A model generated the notes under the pieces. It saw nothing but the letters and a program-made list of their open reading frames with translations. It did not search any database and had not been told where the DNA came from. The translations under genes were made by a program, and so were the position numbers. From NCBI RefSeq assembly GCF_000208745.1, contig NC_030855.1, forward strand, positions 18,837,102-18,901,101: DNA of 64,000 nt, read 5' to 3'. This stretch comes from Theobroma cacao. Its lineage: Eukaryota > Streptophyta > Magnoliopsida > Malvales > Malvaceae. Positions 44,484 to 56,109 of this stretch are shown piece after piece; within the stretch, counting starts at the first letter, position 1, and every line of letters starts with the position of its first letter.

Positions 44484-44576
44484 ATTTCAAAATGCAAATC
44501 AAAGCCCAAGATAATTAAGGAGACTTAATTATCCGTATCTGTGTGATAATGTGGAGAGTCGAGACTAATATGAAGT

Positions 44577-44585
44577 CCTTTTATA
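44577..44585 (-). promoter_or_regulatory. TATA box of dirigent gene
   Basis: The minus strand reads TATAAAAGG, about 95 bp upstream of the dirigent ATG at 44483. This is the expected place for a short 5' leader. Confidence 0.7.
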
Positions 44586-44589
44586 GTTA

Positions 44590-45810
44590 AATGTATGCAT
44601 CTGAAATCGAAAGATCACGGCACGTTGCCAACGTTTACTGTGTTCTAATCTTTTTTTTTTATTATTTCAAAATTTTTAATTTGGACGCTTGTCTGAGTAA
44701 AGAAGCAATATAATTTTATACAATTTTCTGCAATTTTTTTCCAAGTCAATCAATAATTCTACAATAACTTAATATGAATTAATTACTTGTTTTTTTAATT
44801 AAAAATATAATATTGTTGTCTAAGCAAATAAGCAATGCGATAGATTAAGTTGTGCAAGGTTTTCCTAGTCAATTGATATTATTATAGTCAATCGTAATCT
44901 TTTGTGGACTTTGATCATGATCTTACATCGCATCAGCCACTCGACAGTTGTCATCTATTACAAAGGATGGGAACTTGAACCAAAAATAGATGATGGGAAC
45001 ACGTATATTCGAAGGCACTGTGGTTGGAATTGAGGATTGGATCTGGATGGTAAGGTATTTGATGAATTGAGCTTAAAGGCCTTTTTGGATATGAGAAATA
45101 AAGGAAGATAGATCATACACATTACTACCCCATTTGTGCCCTCAAACAATATTTTAGTTGGAGAAAGCTCCAATAATCTAAAAAGTCCATTTTTGTTCAT
45201 GTACCGATAACTGCAGTTGTTTCGATGAACAAGAAAACGTCAAAATACCCTTCATGACAATGACTCAACGAGTCACAAACTCAGAAACTAGCAAAGATTT
45301 AAAATAGAGTACTTTTCATAAATGGGCCTAAGGTATAAGGTGTTTTTAAGAATGGTCCTCCCTATAATTTTATCTGTTTTTAGCTAAGAAAAAAAATTAG
45401 ATAAAATTGTCCTTAATGAAACCAACCTATTCGTTAGGCTCCACTCCTCAACCCAAAACCTATTAACGGGTCAAGTATGTTTAGGTTTGCGTCTCAAACT
45501 GACTCATATTTTTTGAGCTTTCTTCACCAGACTATTCATCTCTGGAGTATTTCTTACCAGAAAGAAAAACGTTTAAGTATTTTGAGCATTTTGGAGTAGT
45601 TTTTGATACACGAAAAAAATCTGTGAGCGTTTTGAGTATTTTTAAACATTTTAGAGTGATTTTTGATATATGAAGAAAAATTTTCGAACATTTTGAGCAT
45701 TCATATTTGTTAATTATGTTGTTAAATAGAATATGGTGTATCGTTTGAAGTTGTTGATCTTGTTAAATGAAATTTAGTAGTTTTTGTGATTTTTGGGAAT
45801 TATGTAACTA
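44590..45810. other. Intergenic, no gene seen
   Basis: Upstream region of the dirigent gene followed by AT-rich DNA. The stretch 45600-45700 has a local duplication of a GAGCATTTTGGAGTAGTTTTTGATA-like unit. No gene was recognised. Confidence 0.45.
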
Positions 45811-45814
45811 GTTT

Positions 45815-46285
45815 TTAGGCATTGCGTGATTGATTTTGGATGTTGCGTGACTTACTTTAGACATTACGTGACTGATTTTTAATAAGGCATTGTGTGACTA
45901 GTTTCTGATAAGGCATTGCGTGACTGACTTTGGGCATTGTGTGACTAGTTTTTGATAAGGCATTGTGTGACTAGTTTCTGATAAGGCATTGCGTGACTAG
46001 TTGATAGGCATTGCGTAACTAGTTTTTGATAAGGCATTGCGTGACTAGTTTCTGATAACCCATTGCATGACTAGTTGATAGGTATTGCATGACTTGTTAG
46101 TAAGGCATTGCGTAACTTGTTAGTAAGACATTGCGTGACTAGTTACTAAGACATTGTGTGAATTAGGCATTGCTTAAAAATCAATCACGCAATGTATAAA
46201 AACTAGTCATGTAATGTCTAAAACCAATCACGTAATGACTAAAAACTAGTCACATGGTGATTAAGTCACGCAATACCTAAAAATC
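45815..46285. repeat. Inverted minisatellite: about 15 direct copies then about 5 opposite copies
   Basis: The core GGCATTGCGTGACTAGTT with a linker TTTTGATAA repeats every 19-26 bp on the plus strand from about 45815 to 46165. From 46178 to 46275 the same core appears reverse-complemented (CACGCAATG, ACTAGTCAT, CACGTAATG, ACTAGTCAC, CACGCAATA). The array can therefore fold into long alternative hairpins around about 46170. Confidence 0.85.
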
Positions 46286-46336
46286 AGTAAACTTAATTTT
46301 AGGGTTCTATGAATAAATCAATAAACTCAAAAGCCT

Positions 46337-46339
<3 letters not shown>

Positions 46340-46385
<46 letters not shown>

Positions 46386-46386
46386 T
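46340..46386. repeat. (CA)n(TA)n microsatellite
   Basis: A pure CA run (about 17 units) passes directly into TA units. It is likely polymorphic. Confidence 0.95.
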
Positions 46387-47236
46387 TTGCTAAGCCATAA
46401 AATTGTACATTTCATAAAAGATAGGTTACAAAACTCCATAACTCTCCAAAGCAAGAGAAGATATATCCTTATCGGGAGGTCTTGCTCACTCCCCTTATAC
46501 AAAAACAAAATATACCCTATTTACAAAATATTTCCTGAACAATTTGAACTCAAAATCTCGTAAAAAAATCAAAATCCCTAGCAAACATGCTTAACAATCA
46601 TCCCAATTCCAAACACAATAAAACCGTGAACCACCATAAAACCCATCAAACATGCTTTAGCTGTTCTTTCTCCCTGAACAAAATCGCTGCTTGCAAAGAG
46701 TAAAATCGCTGTTCATCGCCCTTAAGAACCCCAAGATCCACCATCCAAAAAATAAAACAAAATAAGAAAGAGCTTAATGTCATATCCACGAATTGGATGG
46801 CGAGATAAACATATTTAAGCATAGAGAGAAATCGAGATTTAATTTTAAAATTTTTATCTAGATGGTGGGAGAGAGAAAACTGAAACCATTTTAATTTGTC
46901 TAAAATTGTTTAAAGGGTATTATTGTCAAGTCATACAAAAAAAATTGACCAAAAATAGTTAAAATTATAAAAAATGATATTTTTGAATTAGGCTTATGAG
47001 GAAGGTTATTTTTCACAATTTTCTATTCAAAATATTACTATCATATTATAAAACCACTATTATTTTCATTGACAAATTAAGGAAACAAAATTGCATCATC
47101 TTATTGATTTTTTTTTCTTCTCTTGGGATTGAACATGATCTTGTTGAACGTTGAAATTTGAAATACATGAACAATATATAGCCTCTGTAATATTGCGAAT
47201 TTACCCATCATAGAACATTAATTAATGTAATAGTAG
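46387..47236. other. Intergenic, no gene seen
   Basis: AT-rich spacer. 46920-47030 contains sequence (AAAAATAGTTAAAATT...GGCTTATGAGGAAGG) loosely resembling, in reverse, 45315-45420. This could be the two ends of an old DNA element, but no duplication was confirmed. Confidence 0.35.
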
Positions 47237-47780
47237 CTAGTGACGGATTGAGATGTTGCAGCGGATGATCGAGTAAGAAGTAGAGGGGTCAAAGAAATAA
47301 TTCTCGAAGGTAGCATAGCCTTTTGCATACCGAAATTTGCCAGTCCCAGAAACCACACCATATTCTCTAATGACCTTGAGTTGGTTGTTGTTACCTTGTA
47401 TCTGAATGGTGCTACCATTGTAGGCCTCGTTGGTGAAGACGATTGAGAGAGAGACATAGACGTTGAGGCCATCCAAACTTGCGGTGACGGTTATGCCTTG
47501 GCCTCGTCCTACTGAGGCAGATTTGGGGTCTGGACCCTCTATTATGAGGTCATCAAACACAAAGAGATCTGAATTGGGTGAAAGTCTAGAGCTTGCCAAG
47601 AAAGCCTACGACTGGAAGGGTAGTGGAGTTGGGACCGCTTGAGGCATAGTCGTGGAAGTAGACAGAAATTTTGGTTTCTTTATGTTCATTATGATCTGCT
47701 TTGGCTGGGATTGAGAACTTCGCCATGGATATCCTTAAAATAACTAGAATTACCAAGGAAAAGCTGGTTTTAGGTTCTAT
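47237..47780 (-). pseudogene. Dirigent protein pseudogene
   Basis: Full-length relative of the dirigent gene at 43938-44483. The peptide order is kept (ISVYFHDYASSGPNSTTLP, VGRGQGITV, NGSTIQIQGNNNQ, REYGVVSGTGKFRYAKGYA). Three independent lesions are visible by alignment: the start codon position reads ATA (47780-47778), the Trp codon after GKL is TAG (near 47589), and 2 bp are missing near 47570, shifting the frame. The C-terminal half remains open. It is expected to be non-functional. Confidence 0.9.
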
Positions 47781-47835
47781 TTTTCCAAAATCTAAATCAA
47801 AGCCAAAGATAAAGACACTTAATTGTATCTGCCTT

Positions 47836-50734
47836 AACAGGGGCCGATTTAAATGAGGGGCAAGGGGGGGCAATTTCTTTTAGATATTTTTAGGGCATTT
47901 AGAGAGGAGAAAGGGGGCAGTGGACCCCTCGTGATTTTTTTTAATTTTTTTCTTTTTGAAATTTAGAGATTCATTGTTAAAATATATTTTAAATTAATAT
48001 TTTGTGATAATTATTTAATTTTAAATATCACTATACAAATATTATATATAATATAACTAGCCAAACTCCGAGCTGAAAATACTTTTATGCCTGAGTCCAA
48101 GTTTAAACATCACTATATGAAATATTATGTACAATACAAAATATTAAACTTTCCCTTAATGCCTCACTTCCCCTCTTTCCCTTAAGGCCTTATTGCCTCA
48201 CTTACTCTCTTTCCCTTAATGCTTCTCAATCCTTAAGAAAGCATCAATATTTAGTAAACATTCATTTATTTTAATTAATTTTTTTTCATATTATTTCTTT
48301 GCTTCATTTTATTTCTAGGTATTTAACAATCTACTTTTTGAATTTTAATTACTTTTTGTATGCCTTTTTGAATTTAAACACTAGATGACAAAATAACGGT
48401 TAAAAGTATATCAAAGTTGTTTCTAACGGCTAGAAATTACCTCAAACAGAAAAATCTGACTCCCTAAGTATAAAAAGAAGCTCCAACTATCAAAGAAAAT
48501 AATTTTTTGAAGATTGAATGAGAAAAGAGCTACTTTGAGCAAAAAGTCAAATATCTTTCACAAAAAATACTTGTCTTTTATTCCAAATCCAGAAAAAATA
48601 TTTGAGCTTGATTGTAACCTATATAGACTTGTAAAGGTACTTAGTTGTACTTCTTTTTCTTCTCTTTCTTGGGAAATTAGAGTGTGACAAACACTCTAGA
48701 GTTTGGGTTAGAAGCTCACTTTGTAAAAGTTTAGTGGAAGCTATTAATTCTATTAGTTTAGTGAAGTTGGGTTAAAAATCATTGATTAAGAGATCAAGAT
48801 AGTGGATGTAGGTCAAGGGGACCGAACCAGTATAAATACTCTTGCATTGTCTACTTCTCTTTACCCTTCCTTACTTGGTGTTTTGTAATTCTAAAAAGTT
48901 CTAGTCTTTTCCTTCTTTTAGTTGATTACATGCTTTTTAAACTCTAAAGGGCTAAATAGAAAATTTTTAGTGTTATTCACCTCTCTCTAGCACTGCAACA
49001 GGACCAACAAGGATTTCAAGTCAAGCAAAACTTGATTACCGAGTTTGTTTGAATCATGAAAACTCTATGATATAGAGTTATTTGAGCTTAATTTTGATAG
49101 TAATTTAGCTTAGTTCTTGTTGTAATGTATAGAAATTAATAGGTTTTATTTAAATAAATTTAAATTAGTTAATTTAGGTGAGTCATCTAATCTTAGTTAA
49201 TTTTATGATTAATTTGGTGTTAATGTGATTAAGCTAGGTTATTATTGATTTATTCATACTTTTGTAGGTGTTTAATGAAGAAAGAATTTTAATAGAAGAA
49301 GGAAAACAATTTCGAGGTGTAGACTTTCATTATATATATTTTGGTATTTCAATCATAACTCTCTCTACATAACTCCAAATGAGATGATTCTTAGACCATT
49401 GGAAAGCTAAGAGAAAACGCTACAAATTTTATGTTTACCACTTTGTCCAGTTCAGCCTGAAAAGTGGTCAAAAATCTTATTGAAATTAGAGTACTGAAGC
49501 AGTCCTAGAACAATTATGATTTTTACTATTTAAATGGTAAGGCTGGGACTTTGGAGGAGGTAGGTCACAGCCCATGTAGTCTGATGAGGAAATCTTGATG
49601 GGAATTGACTTTTTTCTTCACCCAACTTGCCCTAACGTCAAAGCTTTATAAAAATAACCTTTCGAAAGACTTTTAGGGGAGAAGAAAACACCAGATTGAG
49701 AGCTGAAAATCAAGTCACAAAATCATTAAAGAAAAGTCTCATTTGAGCTAAAGAAGAAATTGAGGAATTCAAGAAGATCTGGAGATCAAGAATTCAACTC
49801 TTGGGTTCCTTTTATTTTTTTGTTGTTATTTTATTTTCTTGGTTTCGGTTGTGATGATTAACTTTAATTTGATGATGATGTGTAACTTGATGGGAAACTA
49901 ATTCATTTATCTAATATTATGATTGAAATCAATACGTAATCTGATTTATTTATCTTTCTTTTGCTTATGTTTGATAGATTTAAGTTATTTATTTTATTAT
50001 GTTCTTAATGCTTCTAATTGACTGGCCACCAATTAAATTGAATTAAAAACTTAAGTTAAACCTTGACGAAAGAAATTTATGTAGACCTTGAATAGAATAG
50101 CGTATGATCGAATACACTTAGTTGATTAGGTGATTTGATTTGCATATAAGGTAAACATACACCTATAAAAAATTAATTAACCTAGATATAAAAATCACTT
50201 TTCAGCTACTCCTTATAATACAAGTGAAACACAAAAGTTAGTTTTTTGAGTCGTCAGAAAACTAACAAAAAAGCCTAATTGCATACTTTCTTGAGTGACT
50301 TGAAAAATAGTTTTCCGACTTTGTGATTCGGCTAGGAAGAATGTGATTATGCGGAGAGGACAAGTTGTTGTCCACCTTGTTAGCATAAAAGCATAGTTGA
50401 GAAAGCTCCCTCTTTGTGAAGGTTCAAGTGCAACTGTGTGTGCAATAGTTAGAGGCCAAACACTTGGGTGGCTTGGGTTCTTCCTCCCTTTGTGGTGTAC
50501 ACGAGCTTGAGTGGAAACGAGACTAGTGCCGTATCTTCTCTCAATCAAGAGGATTGGCCATCGTGATTACCACATCACTTGGTAAAGGTAATACTATTTT
50601 TTGATTACTTCTCTTCTAGTTTTGCTTGTATTAAAACTACCAAAGTGATTCATGGGTGGTAGCATGACATGGTACATTTAAATTTTTATTTGTCGCTGCA
50701 TATGATAATTGTTGTCTCTGAGTTTTATGCCATT
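47836..50734. other. Intergenic with repeat-like segments, no gene seen
   Basis: It begins with CAGGGGCCGATTTAAATGAG at 47840, which looks like a hAT-type terminus, but no partner end was found. 49340-49460, reverse-complemented, matches 38700-38800 in the solo LTR (CAAAGTGGTAAACA, GTTGTAGC, TTAGCTTTC, AATG), so part is LTR-derived. 49960-50200 resembles a leader or spacer of a retroelement (GACTGGCCACCAATTAAATT). No open frame with family similarity was seen. Confidence 0.45.
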
Positions 50735-50810
50735 CTAGCACAAAACTGGTGTTATTTGCCATATTTCCAAAATCTAAATCAAAGCCAAAGATAAGGACAC
50801 TTTGTGCATG
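50735..50810 (-). pseudogene. Tiny 5' remnant of a dirigent gene
   Basis: TTTCCAAAATCTAAATCAAA (50763 onward) with following AGCCAAAGATAA is nearly identical to the leader of the dirigent pseudogene at 47784-47815 and similar to that of the intact gene. It includes an ATG and about eight codons before similarity ends. The rest of the gene is missing, so this marks a third, deleted copy. Confidence 0.65.
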
Positions 50811-50839
50811 TTTGGTGGGGGACAAGGGCATAACCAATT

Positions 50840-51485
50840 TCCATTTAGGAGAACCTTGTCTTCTTATATTGTAAGTATTTTTAACTTCTTCTGACTCCTT
50901 TTGTGAAACATAAGTTGCTTGATGTCATAAATAAAATTTACAGTGTGTTTATTATGTTACAGTCTTGTAAATTTTATGTCTTCAAACTTTTGTTTATATT
51001 TCCTGAACCAATTTTGGTTTTAGATCTGTCATTACGTTGGAATTATATCAGTTTGGTGAAATAAAGTCTAAAAATGAAGAAAAATGAAACTTGAAGGGAA
51101 AAATAATGACTGTACACAATTTGTGTGTGCAAGATGTGTCCGTGTAGCATTATCCTCTACTTTATCCAAATAAAATGAATGGCAAGAAAGTTTATGCAAT
51201 TATACCCTGAGAATTAAACAATGATCTTCAAGTGAATTCTCTCAAAAGGGAGTTTCTCATTTCTGTTTTGATTTATCAATATTAAACTAAGCTTGATAAT
51301 GTAGCAAAAATATCCAAAAGAAGAGGGGAAAAGAAAGAACAAATAATTAAAGTACGTTCTAACTTTTGAAGACACTGATAATGATGAAGCTTGAAGCATA
51401 CGTTTGATGTGTTCAACCAAAATAAGGTTGTATTTACAGCAGCAGTTTTCCAAGTGCCAACCCCAGTGAGGAAAGTCAAGAATCT
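50840..51485. other. 3' flank of the hydrolase gene, no gene seen
   Basis: AT-rich sequence. It presumably includes the 3' UTR of the minus-strand hydrolase gene that ends at 51486. Confidence 0.4.
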
Positions 51486-54400
51486 TCACAGTTCATCGTG
51501 CAATTCTTCCTTTGGTGAATGAAATTTTGGCTCTGCTGCCAGGAGATACCTAGCAGCCAATGATGCATGAAGTGCAGCACCATAAGGAAGTACATCTTCA
51601 TTGATCATAAAGTAGGGTGAGTGGACAGATTTGAGCTGTGGACCGGTGTCATCCCGCATTCCAAGCATGAAGAAATAGCCAGGAATTGCCTCTTGGTAAA
51701 ATGCAAAATCCTCAGATCCCATGAGTGGTTGCATGTCTTTAACTTTGTCAGCACCAAGCATGTCCCCTGCAACATTTTGGAAGTGCTCATGCAAGTCCTT
51801 ATTATTTACGGTTGGAGGGAAAATGGGTACCGGTTTCTCATTTTCGTAGAAATCAACAGTTGCACTACACCTCTGCACAGCAGCTTGCCCTTTGATAACC
51901 TGTCACTCGAGTAAATCAGATTTTTGGGATGGCAAACTTATAAACACGTGTGATTAGTACAACCTTCTAAATGCTGGGAATCCAAGAAAAAACAATATTT
52001 TTCAACCTCTTTCTTAACATGTTAGACAAGGCTTTTGTTTTCTTCTTTGTACTTTTAAGGATTGCTGAACTATTTGCAAAATGGCTAACACCAAATATCT
52101 AACTAATATACCTCCTCAATCCGCTGCTTTAGTTGCGTTAGACTTTCTTTGGAAAATGCTCGGAAGGTCCCACCAATTGTAACTGAATCAGGAATGACAT
52201 TGAAAGCACCACCTCCTTGAAATTTTGCAACTGTCACCACCTTCATGCAAATGGTTTGTTAAAGTCCAGAGCATTATAAAAAGTACATATCATATTGGTT
52301 TGATGAGCCGGGGAAAATATGTCAACGGAAGGAAAAGAAAAATTCTGTCATGATTGCTAATGGACAGGAAGAATGACTTAAGCATCGAAAAACATATCCT
52401 GCAAAGTAAAGAAAATCTGAGAAAAGTAATCAAAATTCCACTAGGTTACATATTATATGTTATCTTTATTAATGAGAGTACATAAGATCCTGAGCTAATA
52501 TTTCTAAGAATGATAATTTAATAAATATAACATATTTGAAATTGAATTGTCAAAGGGAAACCAAAATTTTTAGAAGTTCTCCCTTTGCATTTTTAGTTTA
52601 GTGGGGAATTTAAGAACTAGTTGAACCTAGAGATCTCCTCCCTCTCATCAACGGATCAGAAGTGCAAAGCTGCTTTTCCTCCCTCCATCTATACTGTTTT
52701 AACTTTACTCATCCCTTAAGACCTTGGTTTTGTTCCCTAACCAGTATTTACAAGGACAGGTTCATAGAGTTGAGTAATTTCAGGTTCTAATTAAAGAAAC
52801 ATAACATGCTATTAACAAAATAAACATAAATCTATTGCTAAATTAGCTTAACAGAACACTTAAAAATACACCACAACACCAACAACCAATTCAAAATGTA
52901 TATGCAAGCACATGACATAATTTCTCAGTTATTCTTTATAATTGTCCGTCATTCCATCTTCACAGATGGTAAACATGACCATTCACTCAAATGCACATCC
53001 TAGCAACTTGTTGCCTGATAATTACATCAGCCACATCAAAGTAAACTGCTGCAGCCTCGTTATCGAAAAACTGGTATCATTTACTTTAATCTTTAAAAAG
53101 GAAAGTTTTCTGAATCTTCAACATTGCAAGGAGTTCTTTTGAAAAAAAAAAAAAATTTGCAAGGAGAACCACTCAACTTAATTCCAAAATCCAAGTGAGG
53201 AATCATCTTGATTACAAATTTTAGAGAAAGGTAATTTGGGCCATAGAAGGACAAAACAGCATCTATAGCATAATAACAGCATTATAGTAAGCCAAAAAAT
53301 ATAGACAAATCATTGCTTAGTATGCACAGGAAGGAAAGCACAGAATGCAAGAAGCAGTGCAAAAAAGAAATGTACCTGGGAATCCAGTGGATCAGCTTCA
53401 CGTGAAACAAGATGTTGTAGGCTAACAATAACATTAGAGGCTGCCAAAATTGGATCTATTGAATGCTGAGGAATGGCTGCATGGCCTCCTTTTCCGCTTA
53501 TTACTGCTTCAAAGAAGCCACTCCCAGCCAATAGAGGACCGGGCCTGGAGGCCACTGTACCAATAGGTTGATCAGGTACAACATGTAGCCCAAAGATTGC
53601 ATCAACGTTCTTTAACACACCAGCATCTAGCATCTTCTTTGCCCCTCCACCTCCTTCCTCAGCTGGTTGGAAAACAAGAAGAACTGTACCCTGATTAAGA
53701 AATAAAATTGAACAGCATCAAGCATCTATAAGTGAAAGAAGGAAGCTAACACAGTTAAAACTTGCGGGGGACAATGTGTGAATATCAATAGGAGAACAGG
53801 TACTGGCTACAGAATAACAGGCTAGATAATCTCAGAGAACTGGTACTGGATACAGAATCACAGGCTAGATAATCTGCTGCCTTTCTTCAGTTAGGTCAGA
53901 AGTCTTTCTCTAGCCAGAATTTCAGGTTAAGAGTCTATCGATTGTCAGCATAACAATGAATAAAGTTTCTAACAAACATCCACAAGGAACTTTAAGTGCC
54001 TTTTTCAGTAAGAGAATTCTCAGATGTTTCAATTACCTACGAATGCGTAGGCTCCCTAGAGCTACTTAGGGAGGTATCTTGTTGTAACAATAAGATTTTG
54101 AAACAATTCCATATTCCTATTATACATTAATATATTGTCTTTTATGGCATTTTCTCTCATGTCTACTTTACTGCATGCACATCCTCTACCTTCATTATTA
54201 TAGAAGAGAAAAAAATTGATACAAGGAGATTCCGTCAATCATATCCGACAAAACTTACACTGATGCCCCATAATACATTAAAGGTGCAGCATAGCCTTTA
54301 AACTAGTATCTATGCAAAAAAAAAAAAAAAAAACAGTTATGTTTGTATTGCAGCCAAATCACCAGACAAAATGACACACAATCCTTTATTACTTACCAGA

Positions 54401-56109
54401 AAGCAAGTCATCACATAAAGTGACAGTAAGCCAACAGAAGAAGTCTAGGTCTCATAGAAAAACTGTACAAGGCAACCAACTCAAGAAGAAAAGAAAGCCA
54501 ATTTTGACAGTGAAATAGACTTTCTCTATCACCATAATAATCCCCTCTCAAAAGGCCATCTTTCAGATAACCATTTCTTTGACTAACATCTATGTAAGAA
54601 AAAATCAAAAAATGGGAGAGAGGAACTGCAACAAGAAGTACAATATTATTCAGAAGTTTTGTCTTTCTCTCTTAATTATATCTAATTTCACTATCCTTTC
54701 CCCAAAAAATGAAAAAACCTCTCCAATTAGAGAGAAAGAGTGCTCTTCCCTTCTTCCACATCTCCATTACCAATGAAACACTATTCCATCTTTTTAAGGA
54801 AAAAAAAAAAACTAACAAAAACAACTTTCTGTAGCCAATCATTCATACCATCATCTTGGTAATTTCTTCATTATTTGACCCAATCATTCACCAGCGAAGC
54901 AGAAAGCTTCAGTTCAAGCATTCTGTAGCCAGGGCATCCTGGGTACGGTATAATTGATAACTTCAGTTTTGTGGTTCGAAAAATAGTATTGTCTGCCAGA
55001 GCAGCATAGAATGACATTTTGATAAACGAATATATTCACTAGCATTTCCTCCATATCATATATTACCAGTTGAAATTAGCAATTTTGCAATGATATAATA
55101 CCTTTTTTTGAAGGAGAAGAACAGCCAGAAGGCCTAGATACCAAGAGATAGACTCGACAAAATTGGATTGTGGATACATAAATATGAAATTAATAAGAGA
55201 AATTGATTTGACACACCTTTAACTCTTCAAGATGCTCTTTTAGTATTTTTGCAGCACCAAGAAGCATTGAAACATGAGCATCATGCCCACAAGCATGCAT
55301 CTTCCCTGGATTTTTACTCTTGTGCTCGAACTCCACCAATTCCTACACATTTCAAACAGCCCATTCACAGAAGTTCACAGTTGATTCCTTTCTTCTTACG
55401 ATATGAAGAGAAAAATAGAAAGCAAACATCTTTTTGAACATCAAATACAATCGGTGAGCAAGAGTTTGACTAAAATAATTCTGGTTTACCAAAAAAAAAA
55501 TTCATATTAGCACAATTGGTAAATCATAAGATTAATTTCAATGAAGTCTTTACACCAAGAATTGACATATCAAGCTCAATCCATATACATCCAACATTAG
55601 TGAAAGTAACACAACTCAATAAAATCACTGAATTATACAATAATTAAGCTTCATCTTTGCAGATTTTGTTAGCTTGAGACAAACTAACTTTAAAAAACCA
55701 GAATTTCTAAATGAATCAGAGAAGATAAGAGAAAAAATATTCAAACCTCCATAGCAAGAGCATCCATATCTGCCCTTATTGCAACAAAAGGCGGTTTACC
55801 AGTCCCAACATAGCCAACAACACCAGTAACTGAAACTGGGTATTTATAAGGAATGCCCATTTTATCCAATTCTTCTCTGATCAGCTTACTAGTTTCAAAT
55901 TCCTCATATCCCAATTCAGGATTCTCATGTATCTTCCTCCTAATACCCACTATCCAATCAACAAGCTCCTGCCCCTTAGCAAAATGAAGAAACTTCTTGG
56001 GGATTTCAGACCACCCATTTGATGAGCTCAAAGAAGAAGATGACAAAACAACTGTTGTATTAAGCAGATGCAACATCAAAACAAAGGATACAAACTTGGA
56101 GAAACTCAT
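51486..56109 (-). CDS. IAA-amino acid hydrolase, ILR1-like (M20 metallopeptidase), five exons
   Basis: Releases free auxin (or related hormone) from amino-acid conjugates. ER lumen location is indicated by an N-terminal hydrophobic signal ([19 protein letters not shown]) and the C-terminal HDEL. Exons (minus strand): 56109-55747, 55342-55217, 53690-53376, 52240-52112, 51899-51486; all introns are GT-AG and phase 0; total 448 residues, normal for the family. Metal-site motifs: [10 protein letters not shown] (C139, H141), PAEEGGGGA (E175), GLHV (H199), VHSPYF (H404). The dimerisation/satellite part includes [15 protein letters not shown] and GSEDFAFY (372-379). The start is the ATG at 56109; an upstream in-frame extension lacks an ATG. 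It is intact. Partial copies of its last two exons lie at 15389-15870 and 21743-22345. Confidence 0.94.

Noticed and set aside
45315..47035. Mutator-like element bounded by similar inverted ends
   Set aside because: The end similarity is loose and no 9-bp duplication could be confirmed.
47840..47900. hAT element starting CAGGGGCCG
   Set aside because: Only one terminus was found; no matching end or 8-bp duplication was located.
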